Origin: Streptomyces sp. LX-29
GTDB taxonomy: Bacteria > Actinomycetota > Actinomycetes > Streptomycetales > Streptomycetaceae
Length of the DNA stretch: 64,000 nt
NCBI RefSeq assembly: GCF_029541745.1
Contig: NZ_CP089746.1
Coordinates: 4,535,559 to 4,599,558 of the forward strand
Direction of reading: 5' to 3'
The notes beneath the pieces were generated by a model. That model did no database searches and had not been told where the DNA came from. It saw only the letters and a list, made by a program, of their open reading frames with translations. Shown here in pieces: positions 16,211 to 24,529 of this stretch. Within the stretch, counting starts at the first letter, position 1, and every line of letters begins with the position of its first letter. The translations under genes were made by a program, and so were the position numbers.

Positions 16211-16286
16211 CAGCGGGAGGCACGGCATCGGCGCAACCATCGGCATCGCTGGACCTCAGTTTCTCCGAGTGGAGCGGGAAGAGAGC

Positions 16287-16952
16287 GTGCAGGGGGACGA
16301 CGCGGAACTGACCGCCGCGGTGCGCGCGGCGCAGAACGGGGACGAGACGGCGTTCCGTACGGTGTACCGGTCGGTACACCCGCGCCTGCTCGGATATGTG
16401 AGAACGCTGGTCGGCGACGCGGACGCGGAGGACATCACCTCCGAGGCGTGGCTTCAGATAGCGCGTGACCTGGGCCGGTTCAGCGGCACCGCGGACCGGT
16501 TCCGCGGCTGGGCGGCCCGGATAGCCCGCAACCGCGCGCTCGACCACATCCGGATGCGCGGCCGCCGCCCCCTCATCGGCGGCGACGAGAGCGAGCTCGA
16601 GGGCCGGGCCGCGGACGCCGACACGGCCGGTGAGGCGCTGGAGGCGCTGGGCACCGACCGCACCTTCGGCCTCATCGCCCAGCTGCCCCAGGACCAGGCC
16701 GAGGCCGTGGTGCTGCGGGTGGTGGTCGGGCTCGACGCCAAGAGCGCCGCCGAGGTGCTCGGCAAGCGACCGGGTGCGGTGCGCACCTCCGCCCATCGCG
16801 GTCTGCGCCGCCTCGCCGATCTGCTGGGCGGCCCGTCCGGGGGCGAATCCACGGTGCTGGACGGGGTGCCCGCCCAGCGTGAGTCACGCGGCGGGCCGGC
16901 CCGTTCGGCCGGTGTGACGGATTCGCGCGCCCGGACGCAGAAGGACATGTGA
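16287..16952 (+). CDS. ECF-type RNA polymerase sigma factor
   Basis: Sigma-70 family protein of 221 residues with region 2 (ETAFRTVYRSVHPRLLGYV, DITSEAWLQIARDLGRFSGT, FRGWAARIARNRALDHIRMR, about residues 15-95) and region 4 (LPQDQAEAVVLRVVVGLDAK through VLGKRPGAVRTSAHRGLRRL, about 130-185). The C-terminal 40 residues are an unconserved extension. GTG 16287 is chosen because GGGAAGAG lies just upstream; the longer frame to 16128 overlaps the previous gene. It is translationally coupled to the next gene, which overlaps its stop codon (TGATG). That pairing is the usual one for an ECF sigma factor and its anti-sigma factor. Confidence 0.87.
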   Translation: MQGDDAELTAAVRAAQNGDETAFRTVYRSVHPRLLGYVRTLVGDADAEDITSEAWLQIARDLGRFSGTADRFRGWAARIARNRALDHIRMRGRRPLIGGDESELEGRAADADTAGEALEALGTDRTFGLIAQLPQDQAEAVVLRVVVGLDAKSAAEVLGKRPGAVRTSAHRGLRRLADLLGGPSGGESTVLDGVPAQRESRGGPARSAGVTDSRARTQKDM

Positions 16953-18046
16953 TGGGCGACGACCACCGCTACAGCTGGCTGGATGAGGATGCCGTGGAGC
17001 GGTTGCTTCGTGGCGAGCCCGTCGAGACCTATCGGTCCGTCGGCGCCAGGGACGACCAGTCACGCATGGAGGCGGAACGTCTGGCCGCCGTCCTCGACGT
17101 CGTCGCCACCCCCACCCCGCCGCCCGGCGATCGGCCGCTGCCCGGGGAGGACGCCGCCGTGGCCGCCTTCCGCGCGGGTCAGGAGCGTGCCGCCCGCGCC
17201 TGCTCGGGTGGCTCCGCGCCCTCCCGGTTGCGCCGTCCGCTGCGCGCCGGAATGGTCGCGGCGCTGGCGGGATGTGCCTTCGGCGGGATGGCCGTGGCGG
17301 CCGCCGCCGGGGTGCTGCCCACCCCCTTCAACCAGAGCGGCGATGGGTCGCGGCCCGGTTCCGCGGTGTCCGCGGCCGGGTCCGGCACCGGCACCACGGC
17401 GGAGCCCCGACCGTCGGAAGACGGCTCGACAACGTCGTCAACGCCCTCCGCGGACGGGTCGCCCGGCGATCCCGACGCCGCGCGCCCGACCGGACCGAAG
17501 ACCTCCCGTCCCTTCGTCGACGGCCGCGGGGAGGACGAGACCGGGGACCCGGAGACCGGACGCCAGCCGCGCCCGCGCGACGAGGGCCGGGAGCCCCAGG
17601 GCCGGGGCAAGAAGCACTGGGCCCTGGTGATCTGCCGGACGTATCTGGCCGCCAAGGACGGCGACGCCGCGCGGGTGGACCCCGAGGCGATACGCCGGCT
17701 GGAGCGGGCCGCGGGCGGCCCCGAGGCCGTCCGGGCCTTCTGCGAGCAGGTCGTGGCGCGGAACGGCGGGGCCGACGGCGGCCGCGGCGGCGGATCGGAC
17801 GACGGCTCCGGCGACGGCGGCCGCTCCGGCGGCGACCACGGCGACGACGGCAGCCGCGGTGGCGAGGACGACGGACCGGGCACCGACGGGGGCGGCGACC
17901 CCGCGCCCGGCCCCGTGCCCACCAGCACCCGGGGCCCCGGCACCCCGCCCCCACCGCCGCCTCCGCCCGCCCCAACCGGCGGCTCGACGCCCGCCCCGAG
18001 TGACGCGCCCAGCGGCTCCGGCGTGCCCGAGCCGACCGAGGTGTGA
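16952..18046 (+). CDS. Single-span membrane protein, possible anti-sigma partner of the upstream sigma factor
   Basis: Protein of 364 residues with an N-terminal cytoplasmic part (MGDDHRYSWLDEDAVERLLR, about 1-90), one membrane helix near residues 95-120 (GMVAALAGCAFGGMAVAAAA) and a long extracytoplasmic part. Most of the latter is low-complexity Gly/Asp/Ser/Pro, with one folded-looking segment, HWALVICRTYLAAKDGDAAR (about 230-270). No zinc anti-sigma HxxxCxxC motif is visible. Position, coupling and topology suggest an anti-sigma factor for 16287-16952, but the sequence does not prove it. A GTG at 16949 is an alternative start. Confidence 0.7.
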   Translation: MGDDHRYSWLDEDAVERLLRGEPVETYRSVGARDDQSRMEAERLAAVLDVVATPTPPPGDRPLPGEDAAVAAFRAGQERAARACSGGSAPSRLRRPLRAGMVAALAGCAFGGMAVAAAAGVLPTPFNQSGDGSRPGSAVSAAGSGTGTTAEPRPSEDGSTTSSTPSADGSPGDPDAARPTGPKTSRPFVDGRGEDETGDPETGRQPRPRDEGREPQGRGKKHWALVICRTYLAAKDGDAARVDPEAIRRLERAAGGPEAVRAFCEQVVARNGGADGGRGGGSDDGSGDGGRSGGDHGDDGSRGGEDDGPGTDGGGDPAPGPVPTSTRGPGTPPPPPPPPAPTGGSTPAPSDAPSGSGVPEPTEV

Positions 18047-18144
18047 CGTTTTCCGCGGCGGTGACGCTGTAGAGAGTAGGGCCGACTGGTCATCGGCCGC
18101 GTTGGAGCCGGGGTCCCCCCCGTACCTACGGCTCCGCGCACCCT

Positions 18145-18183
18145 GGCGCGGGCGGGGCACGTTCCCCCGGCCCCGCCCGCGCC
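18145..18183. terminator. Bidirectional terminator between convergent genes
   Basis: GGCGCGGGCGGGGC / GCCCCGCCCGCGCC, a perfect 14-bp stem with an 11-nt loop, centred between the anti-sigma-like gene (plus) and the L,D-transpeptidase gene (minus). Confidence 0.7.
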
Positions 18184-18207
18184 GTAAAGCCCGCCTCTCC
18201 GGCGGCT

Positions 18208-19128
18208 CTACCTGTAGATCACGACCTTGTCGCCGACACGGACCTGGTCGAAGACCGCGGCGATCGTCTTCTTGTCCCGGACGTTGACACAGCCGTGCGA
18301 GGCACCGCCGTAGCCGCGGGCCGCGAAGTCCGCCGAGTAGTGCACCGCCTGGCCGCCGCTGAAGAACAGCGCGTACGGCATCGGGGTGTCGTAGAGCGTC
18401 GACACATGGTCCCGGCTCTTGAAGGTCACCTGGAAGGCGCCCTCCCGGGTGGGGGTGTACTGCGAGCCGAAGCGCACATCCACCGCCGCGACCACCTTCC
18501 CGTTCACCATCCACGCCAGCGTGCGGCTGGTCTTGCTGACGCACAGCGCGCGCCCGGTCAGACAGCGCCGGTCCGGCGGGGCGAGCGGCTGGGTGGTGGT
18601 CGGGCGCAGCTCCAGTCGCGAGGGGCGCCTGGTGTCGGCGCGCAGCGCGGACCAGGTGCTCCGGTCCACGCCGCCGCTGACGGGCAGCGCCCGGGAGCGC
18701 TGGTAGGAGCCGACCGAGGCGGTGGTGACCGGGCCGTAGAAGCCGGTCGGGTTGCGGTCGAAGAGCCCCAGTTGGCGCAGCCGGGCCTGGAGCTCGCGCA
18801 CCCGCTCGCCGCGGCTGCCGGGCGCGATCACCGGCTGGGCGGCGGGCGGCGTGGGCCGCGCGGTGGTCGGGCGCGGGGCGGGGGTCCGGGACGCCGGGGA
18901 CCCGCCGGCCGTCGGCTCCGCCGTCACCGGGGGCGACGGAGTGGGTGACGGCGACGGCCGCGCGGGGGCCGTCCGGGACGGGGCGCCGGTCGTGCCGGCG
19001 GCCGCCGCGACCCGCTCCCGCTGCTGCTGCTCGCGCTCCGCGACGGTGGTCTTGCAGCCCGCCGCCAGCGCCACGACCGCCGCGGCCGCGCAGAACCGGC
19101 GTAAGCCGGAGACCGATGTTCGACGCAT
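18208..19128 (-). CDS. L,D-transpeptidase lipoprotein with peptidoglycan-binding domain
   Basis: Exported cell-wall enzyme of 306 residues. The signal peptide ends in the lipobox LAAGC (about residue 22), so it is probably lipid-anchored. A Pro/Thr-rich spacer leads to a peptidoglycan-binding type 1 domain (ERVRELQARLRQLGLFDRNP, about 110-165) and then the YkuD catalytic domain, with SHGCVNVRD holding the active Cys near residue 283. L,D-transpeptidases make 3-3 cross-links between peptidoglycan stems, which are abundant in actinobacteria. The start ATG 19128 follows a run of G (GGGGGGG) at suitable distance; a longer frame from 19221 lacks signal-peptide character. It is divergent from the mutase gene. 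Confidence 0.92.
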   Translation of the reverse strand: MRRTSVSGLRRFCAAAAVVALAAGCKTTVAEREQQQRERVAAAAGTTGAPSRTAPARPSPSPTPSPPVTAEPTAGGSPASRTPAPRPTTARPTPPAAQPVIAPGSRGERVRELQARLRQLGLFDRNPTGFYGPVTTASVGSYQRSRALPVSGGVDRSTWSALRADTRRPSRLELRPTTTQPLAPPDRRCLTGRALCVSKTSRTLAWMVNGKVVAAVDVRFGSQYTPTREGAFQVTFKSRDHVSTLYDTPMPYALFFSGGQAVHYSADFAARGYGGASHGCVNVRDKKTIAAVFDQVRVGDKVVIYR

Positions 19129-19243
19129 GGTGTACCCCCCCACCTTTCTCCCGAGGTTCAAGAATGCCCGGAGCTGCCCGCCCGCGAACATCGGCGCATG
19201 CTGTGAGGGAGAAGACACCACTCGTTACGGGAGGCGGGCATCC

Positions 19244-20833
19244 ATGGCGCGCGTGTCGGAGTCGGGGCTGCCCATCGAGCCGGTCTACGAGCCCGAGGCG
19301 CTGGGCGCCTGGGACCCGGCCACCGCACTGGGCGAGCCCGGCGGCTACCCCTTCACCCGGGGGGTGTACCCGACGATGTACACCGGCCGCCCCTGGACGA
19401 TGCGGCAGTACGCGGGCTTCGGCACCGCCGCCGAGTCCAACGCCCGCTACCGGCAGCTGATCGAGCACGGCACCACCGGCCTCTCGGTCGCCTTCGACCT
19501 GCCGACCCAGATGGGCTACGACTCCGACGCCGAACTCGCGCACGGCGAGGTCGGCAAGGTGGGGGTGGCCGTCGACTCGATCGACGACATGCGACTGCTG
19601 TTCGACGGCATCCCGCTGGACGAGGTCTCCACCTCGATGACGATCAACGCCCCCGCGGCGCTGCTCCTGCTGCTGTACGAACTGGTCGCCGAGGAGCAGG
19701 GCGTGGCGGCCGACCAGCTCACCGGCACCCTCCAGAACGACGTCCTGAAGGAGTACATCGCCCGCGGGACCTACATCTTCCCGCCGGGCCCCTCGCTGCG
19801 GCTGACCGCCGACATCTTCCAGTACTGCAAGGCCCAGATGCCGCGGTGGAACACCATCTCCATCTCCGGGTACCACATGGCCGAGGCCGGCGCCTCGCCC
19901 GCGCAGGAGATCGCCTTCACCCTGGCCAACGGCGTCGAGTACGTCCGCACGGCCATCGAGGCGGGGATGTACGTGGACGAGTTCGCGCCCCGACTCTCCT
20001 TCTTCTTCGTCGCCCGCACCACCCTTCTGGAGGAGGTGGCCAAGTTCCGCGCCGCCCGCCGGCTGTGGGCCCGCGTGATGCGCGAGGAGTTCGGCGCCCG
20101 TAACCCGCGCTCGCAGATGCTGCGCTTCCACACCCAGACCGCCGGGGTCCAGCTCACCGCCCAGCAGCCCCAGGTCAACCTGGTCCGGGTGGCGGTGCAG
20201 GCCCTGGCCGCGGTCCTCGGCGGCACCCAGTCGCTGCACACCAACGCCTTCGACGAGGCCATCGCGCTGCCCACCGAGACCTCCGCCCGCCTCGCGCTGC
20301 GCACCCAGCAGGTGCTGGCCCACGAGACGGATGTGACGGCCACCGTCGACCCCTTCGCCGGGTCCTACGCCGTCGAGGCGATGACCGACGACATCGAGAC
20401 GGCGGCGGCCGAGCTGATGCAGGAGGTGGAGGGGTTCGGCGGGGCCGTGGCCGCCATCGAACGGGGCTTCCAGAAGGACGAGATCGAACGGAACGCCTAC
20501 CGCATCGCCCGCGAGACCGAGGAGGGGCAGCGGGTCGTCGTCGGCGTCAACCGCTTCCAGACCGCCGAGGAGGAGCCGTACGAACCGCTCCGGGTGGACC
20601 CGGCCATCGAGGCCCAGCAGGTCGAACGGCTGGAACGACTGCGCGCCGACCGCGACGCCGGCGCGGTGCGGGCCGCCCTGGCGGCCCTGAAGAAGACCGC
20701 CGAGAGCGAGCCCGGCCACGGCAACGTCCTCTACCCGATGAAGCGGGCGCTGGCCGCGCGCGCCACCGTCGGCGAGGTCTGCGGTGCGCTGCGGGACGTC
20801 TGGGGTACATACGACGCGACGACCGCGTTCTGA
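19244..20833 (+). CDS. methylmalonyl-CoA mutase family protein, catalytic (large) subunit
   Basis: Acyl-CoA mutase catalytic subunit of 529 residues without the C-terminal B12-binding domain, which must come from a separate small subunit not found in this window. Conserved blocks include TMRQYAGFGTAAESNARYRQ, SVAFDLPTQMGYDSD, ISGYHMAEAGASPAQEIAF and RFHTQTAGVQLTAQQP. Tyr in RQYAGF and Arg in ARGTYIFPP match positions that define methylmalonyl-CoA rather than isobutyryl-CoA specificity in this superfamily, so methylmalonyl-CoA/succinyl-CoA interconversion is the best guess. GGGAGGCGG precedes the ATG at 19244. The large upstream frame extension is antisense to the L,D-transpeptidase and was not used. 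Confidence 0.9.
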   Translation: MARVSESGLPIEPVYEPEALGAWDPATALGEPGGYPFTRGVYPTMYTGRPWTMRQYAGFGTAAESNARYRQLIEHGTTGLSVAFDLPTQMGYDSDAELAHGEVGKVGVAVDSIDDMRLLFDGIPLDEVSTSMTINAPAALLLLLYELVAEEQGVAADQLTGTLQNDVLKEYIARGTYIFPPGPSLRLTADIFQYCKAQMPRWNTISISGYHMAEAGASPAQEIAFTLANGVEYVRTAIEAGMYVDEFAPRLSFFFVARTTLLEEVAKFRAARRLWARVMREEFGARNPRSQMLRFHTQTAGVQLTAQQPQVNLVRVAVQALAAVLGGTQSLHTNAFDEAIALPTETSARLALRTQQVLAHETDVTATVDPFAGSYAVEAMTDDIETAAAELMQEVEGFGGAVAAIERGFQKDEIERNAYRIARETEEGQRVVVGVNRFQTAEEEPYEPLRVDPAIEAQQVERLERLRADRDAGAVRAALAALKKTAESEPGHGNVLYPMKRALAARATVGEVCGALRDVWGTYDATTAF

Positions 20834-20859
20834 GCGGGCCGAGGCATGGGGGGTACGAG

Positions 20860-21477
20860 GTGCGTACACGGATCGGTGCGGCGGCGATACCGGTCGCGCT
20901 GCTGCTGGCGGGGGCGGCGCTGACGGGCTGCGACGACGAGGGCGGGGGCGAGCCCTCGACGCCCGTCCCGGGCGACCGGGCGTCGGCGACCTCGCGGCCG
21001 GCCGACCGGCCGAGCGGGGGGCCGTCGGGGGCGAGCACCCCGCGCCCGGTGCGCGGCGCGCCCCTGCGCTTCCTGCCGGTCGAACGGGAGGCCCCCGGGG
21101 CCTGCCGCAGCGCCTCGGCCACCTCCTTCACCGAGCGGAGCGACACCGCCGGCACCAGCTGCCTGACCGTCACGCCCCGCGAGAGCGACGGCATGACGAT
21201 CACCGGGACGCTGGCCGCGAAGGCGTCGCTCGACCAGTACGGCTCCGGCTGGATCGTCACCATCACGCTGACCGACGCCGACGCCCGGCGCTTCGGGGAG
21301 CTCAGCGGGCGGCTGGCGACCCGTACGCCGCCGAGCAACCGCGTCGCCATGATCCGCGACGGCCGGCTGCTGTCGGCCCCCGCCGTGACCACCGCCATCA
21401 CCGGCGGCAAGGTGCAGATATCGGGGAGCTTCACCCCGGACACGGCCCGGCGGCTGGCCGAGGACCTCGGCGGCTGA
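20860..21477 (+). CDS. Lipoprotein with SecDF P1-head-like domain
   Basis: Exported protein of 205 residues. The signal peptide ends in LTGC (residues 22-25), a lipobox. A disordered Ser/Pro/Gly spacer (about 30-65) is followed by a compact domain (about 125-205) with the pattern of the SecDF P1 head: WIVTITLTDADARRFGEL, VAMIRDGRLLSAPAVTTAI, QISGSFTPDTARRLAEDL. In SecD this domain captures the emerging polypeptide; stand-alone versions occur in many actinobacteria with unknown function. GTG 20860 lies 26 bp after the mutase stop, so co-transcription is likely. Confidence 0.8.
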   Translation: MRTRIGAAAIPVALLLAGAALTGCDDEGGGEPSTPVPGDRASATSRPADRPSGGPSGASTPRPVRGAPLRFLPVEREAPGACRSASATSFTERSDTAGTSCLTVTPRESDGMTITGTLAAKASLDQYGSGWIVTITLTDADARRFGELSGRLATRTPPSNRVAMIRDGRLLSAPAVTTAITGGKVQISGSFTPDTARRLAEDLGG

Positions 21478-21540
21478 GGCGGCCAGGCGAAGGGGTGGAG
21501 CCCGGGGTCGGGCGGACGGTGGCTGGGCGACACTGGTCCC

Positions 21541-21753
21541 ATGTCCTCACCGCGTCGCGCCTGTCCCGTGTGCACCCGTCAGATCGCGGTCGTCGGCGGG
21601 CGCTTCGCCCGTCACGATCCGCCCGGCCGGCGGAGCGGCCTCGACCTCGTCTCCTGCCCGGGATCGCGGCGGATCGCGCCGCTTCTCGCCACGGAGCCGT
21701 CGCTGTTCCCCGCGGACCAGCCGCCGTCGACGGGACAACAGGCGCTGTTCTGA
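21541..21753 (+). CDS. Small Cys-containing protein of unknown function
   Basis: A 70-residue protein with a CPVC motif at residues 8-11 and a later CPGS (about 39), which could ligate a metal together with the basic stretch GGRFARHDPPGRR. The C-terminal half is flexible. ATG 21541 sits 63 bp after the previous gene. Codon composition is typical of coding DNA and the Cys/basic pattern looks conserved-protein-like, but I cannot assign a family. Confidence 0.55.
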   Translation: MSSPRRACPVCTRQIAVVGGRFARHDPPGRRSGLDLVSCPGSRRIAPLLATEPSLFPADQPPSTGQQALF

Positions 21754-21812
21754 GCGGTGCGGCGCCGGTGCGGCGGGGCGTCGCCGTGTGCCCGCCGCGG
21801 GGTGCGCCGCGC

Positions 21813-22679
21813 TCAGCTCCGCTTGAGCACCTCGAAGATGCTGCTGAAACCGTGCTCCCCGAAGCCCCGGTCGAGGGCGCGGTCCGCGTCGGCCTTGACC
21901 GCGTCCAGCCCGGTCATGTCGATGCCCTTGGCGCGCCCGGCGTGCAGGACGTGCTCGATGCCCGCGGTCATCATCGCCAGGTTGGCCTCGCCGCCCGCGT
22001 AGCTGCCCTCGGCGATCTCGGCGGCGGTGCCCGCGATGATCGGGGGCATGATGTTGATGATCTCGCTCAGGAACGGCGCGAAGTCGGTCGCCCCGACGCC
22101 CTCCGCGTCCACCATGGCGAACGAGCGCAGCACTCCGCCGAAGGTCGAGTAGAACAGGTTGAGCATCGCCAGGTCGTAGACGGCGGCGGTCCCGGCGTCG
22201 GCGCCGAGGTAGGGGACGTTGCCCGCCAGCGCCTTCAGGGTCTCCTGATGCGCCTCATGGGCGGGGTGCGAGCCGCTGAACAGGATCAGCGCCTCCGGCC
22301 GGCCGACCACCGGGGTGGGCACCATGATCGCGCCGTCGAGGTAGTCGATGCCGTGGCCCGTCGCCCACTCGGCGGCCTTGCGTGAACGCTCCGGGGTGTC
22401 GGAGGTCAGGTTGACCAGCACCCGACCGGCGAGGGCGTCGGCGAGCGGTTCGAGGAGCGCGTCGCTGGCGTCGTAGTCGAGGAGACAGACGATCACCAGC
22501 GGGCTCGCCGTGACGGCCTCCCTGGCGTCGGCGGCGCGGTGGGCGCCCCTGGCGACCAGCTCCGTGTCCTTGCCCGGCGAGCGGTTCCACACGGTGGTGG
22601 GGTGGCCCGCGTCCAGCAGCGCGGTGGCCAGCGCCCGGCCCATCGCGCCCAGACCGACGACCGTGACAGGTGTACTCAT
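21813..22679 (-). CDS. NAD(P)-dependent oxidoreductase, imine-reductase-like
   Basis: Rossmann dehydrogenase of 288 residues in the 6-phosphogluconate/beta-hydroxyacid dehydrogenase superfamily. The cofactor motif is VVGLGAMGRALATALLDAGH (residues 7-26). VNLTSDTPERSRKAAEWATG, YLDGAIMVPTPVVGRPEALI and AAVYDLAMLNLFY match the imine reductase branch; the Asp in YDLA corresponds to the catalytic Asp of (R)-type imine reductases, as I recall. The C-terminal helical domain would form the dimer. These enzymes reduce cyclic imines; the natural substrate is unknown. ATG 22679 is chosen for GGGAG about 9 nt upstream and because the Rossmann fold begins there. Confidence 0.87.
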   Translation of the reverse strand: MSTPVTVVGLGAMGRALATALLDAGHPTTVWNRSPGKDTELVARGAHRAADAREAVTASPLVIVCLLDYDASDALLEPLADALAGRVLVNLTSDTPERSRKAAEWATGHGIDYLDGAIMVPTPVVGRPEALILFSGSHPAHEAHQETLKALAGNVPYLGADAGTAAVYDLAMLNLFYSTFGGVLRSFAMVDAEGVGATDFAPFLSEIINIMPPIIAGTAAEIAEGSYAGGEANLAMMTAGIEHVLHAGRAKGIDMTGLDAVKADADRALDRGFGEHGFSSIFEVLKRS

Positions 22680-22802
22680 CTCTCGGCTCCCGTTTCGCTT
22701 CGCGACCCCGTCCGGGGGCGTCTCCACCAGAGTTGGCCCCGGCGCCGAGATGATCAAGTACGCACAAAAAGGTGCGCCCTGACCCGAAGGTAAGCGTGCA
22801 GG

Positions 22803-22946
22803 TCAGACGAGTCCGAGCTGAACGGCGAGCATCGCCACCACCACCGTCAGGGTCCAGCCGGCGAGGTGCTCCAGCCGCCCGTCCGAGGGGCCGCCGGTGC
22901 GGGTGGGCAGGAAACGGCGGGGGCGGGGCACCGCGATGTCGCTCAT
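22803..22946 (-). CDS. Small single-span membrane protein
   Basis: Possible 47-residue protein, MSDIAVPRPRRFLPTRTGG..., with a basic N-terminus and one C-terminal hydrophobic helix (about residues 28-46, GWTLTVVVAMLAVQLGLV). It has no close start signal. It is supported mainly by its amphipathic layout and by lying between two divergent genes; the function is unknown. Confidence 0.45.
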   Translation of the reverse strand: MSDIAVPRPRRFLPTRTGGPSDGRLEHLAGWTLTVVVAMLAVQLGLV

Positions 22947-23071
22947 GCGGTCAGGCTGCGTGGCCCGTGGGTCCTCCGTAAAGAGGTCGAAGGCCCTATC
23001 GTGCGGAACGTGTGCGAACTCACGGACGGGGGTGGGTGTGTGGTGGCACGCGCGGGCAGGGGAGGCGGAAG

Positions 23072-24478
23072 GTGAGCGGTGGGCCGACCGGACTGGTCGG
23101 GCAGGTGGCGGCGCTGGCGGAGGGCGAGGTCTCGTCCCGCCGGCTGGTGGAGGAGGCACTGCGGCGCATCGAGGCGACGCGGTCCACGCTCAACGCCTTC
23201 CGTCGGGTGCGCGCGGAGGCCGCGCTCGCGGAGGCGGACGCGGCCGACCGGCGGTTGGCGGCGGGGGAACGGGCGCCGCTGCTGGGGGTGCCGATCGCGA
23301 TCAAGGACGACACCGATCTCGCGGGGGAGCCGACCGCCTTCGGCTGCCTCGGCGACTTCCCACCCGCCCCCGCCGACGCCCAGGCCGTACGGCGGCTACG
23401 CGCGGCCGGGGCCGTGATCGTCGGCAAGACCAACACACCGGAGCTGGGGCAGTGGCCCTTCACCGAGGGCCCCGCCTTCGGCGCGACCCGCAACCCCTGG
23501 GACCTGGAGCACACCCCCGGCGGTTCCTCGGGCGGGGCGGCCGCCGCCGTGGCGGCCGGCCTGGTCCCCGCCGCGCTCGGCTCGGACGGGGCGGGGTCGA
23601 TCCGCATCCCCGCCGCCTGGACCCATCTCATCGGCGTCAAGCCACAGCGCGGCCGGATCTCCACCTGGCCGGACCCGGAGTCCTTCTACGGGATCACCTG
23701 CAACGGCCCCCTCGCCCGCACGGTCGCCGACGCCGCCCTGCTGCTGAGCGCCGCGGCCGGCAACCACCCCGACGATCCGTACCAGCCGCCGCGGATCGAC
23801 CCGGTCGGCGCCGTGGGCCGCGACCCCGGTCGGCTCCGTGTCGCCCTCTCCTTCAGGCCCGCCTTCACCGGGCTCCCGTCGCGTCTCGACCCGGCCGTGC
23901 GCACCGCCGTGCTCCACCTGGCCGACCGGCTGGCCGCCCTCGGCCATGACGTCGCCGAGGCCGACCCGCGCTACGGCCTGGTCGGCCCCACGCTCATCCC
24001 ACGCGGCTCGGCGGGCGTCCGCGACTGGGTGGCACGCACCCCCGACCCGACCCTCCTCGACCCGCGCACCCACACCGCGGCCCGCACCGGCCGACTCCTC
24101 GGCGGCCGCGCGCTGCGCCTCGCCCGCGCGGCCGAGGTCCCGCTGCGGCGCCGCGTCGGCGCCCTCTTCCGGCGCTTCGACGTGCTGCTGACCCCGACCA
24201 CCGCCGTGCCGCCGCCCCGCGTCGGCTCGATGCTCGGCCTCTCCGGCTGGGACACCGACCGCACCATGATCCAGGCGTGCCCGTACGCCTGGCCCTGGAA
24301 CGTCCTCGGCTGGCCGGGGGTCAACGTCCCCGCCGGCCTCACCCCGGACCGGCTCCCGGTCGGCGCCCAACTCCTCGGCCCGGCCGACAGCGAACCCCTG
24401 CTGCTGTCGCTGGCCGCCCAACTGGAGGCGGACCAGCGCTGGGGCGACCTCTGGCCACCCGACCACCCACCGGCCTGA
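23072..24478 (+). CDS. Amidase (amidase signature family)
   Basis: Serine hydrolase of 468 residues. The Ser-cisSer-Lys triad is visible: Lys in VPIAIKDDTDLAG (about 75-87), cis-Ser in TPGGSSGGAAAAVAAGL and the nucleophile Ser in LGSDGAGSIRIPAA. The substrate-lining C-terminal half (GWPGVNVPAGLTPDRLPVGA) is typical of amidase/6-aminohexanoate-cyclic-dimer hydrolase-like proteins. It hydrolyses carboxylic amides; the substrate is unknown. GTG 23072 was chosen because GGAGG is 7 nt upstream, and the protein then begins VSGGPTGLVGQVAALAEGEV, a normal amidase N-terminus. It is not GatA: no gatB or gatC is near. Confidence 0.9.
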   Translation: MSGGPTGLVGQVAALAEGEVSSRRLVEEALRRIEATRSTLNAFRRVRAEAALAEADAADRRLAAGERAPLLGVPIAIKDDTDLAGEPTAFGCLGDFPPAPADAQAVRRLRAAGAVIVGKTNTPELGQWPFTEGPAFGATRNPWDLEHTPGGSSGGAAAAVAAGLVPAALGSDGAGSIRIPAAWTHLIGVKPQRGRISTWPDPESFYGITCNGPLARTVADAALLLSAAAGNHPDDPYQPPRIDPVGAVGRDPGRLRVALSFRPAFTGLPSRLDPAVRTAVLHLADRLAALGHDVAEADPRYGLVGPTLIPRGSAGVRDWVARTPDPTLLDPRTHTAARTGRLLGGRALRLARAAEVPLRRRVGALFRRFDVLLTPTTAVPPPRVGSMLGLSGWDTDRTMIQACPYAWPWNVLGWPGVNVPAGLTPDRLPVGAQLLGPADSEPLLLSLAAQLEADQRWGDLWPPDHPPA

Positions 24479-24529
24479 GCTTCGACGGGTCAGGCCCGGG
24501 GTGCCGGCCGGGCCCGGCGGCCGGCTCGC

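Noticed and set aside
17438..20869. 1143-codon open frame on the minus strand
   Set aside because: Runs antisense to the mutase gene and the anti-sigma-like gene and through the L,D-transpeptidase in another frame; a high-GC artefact.
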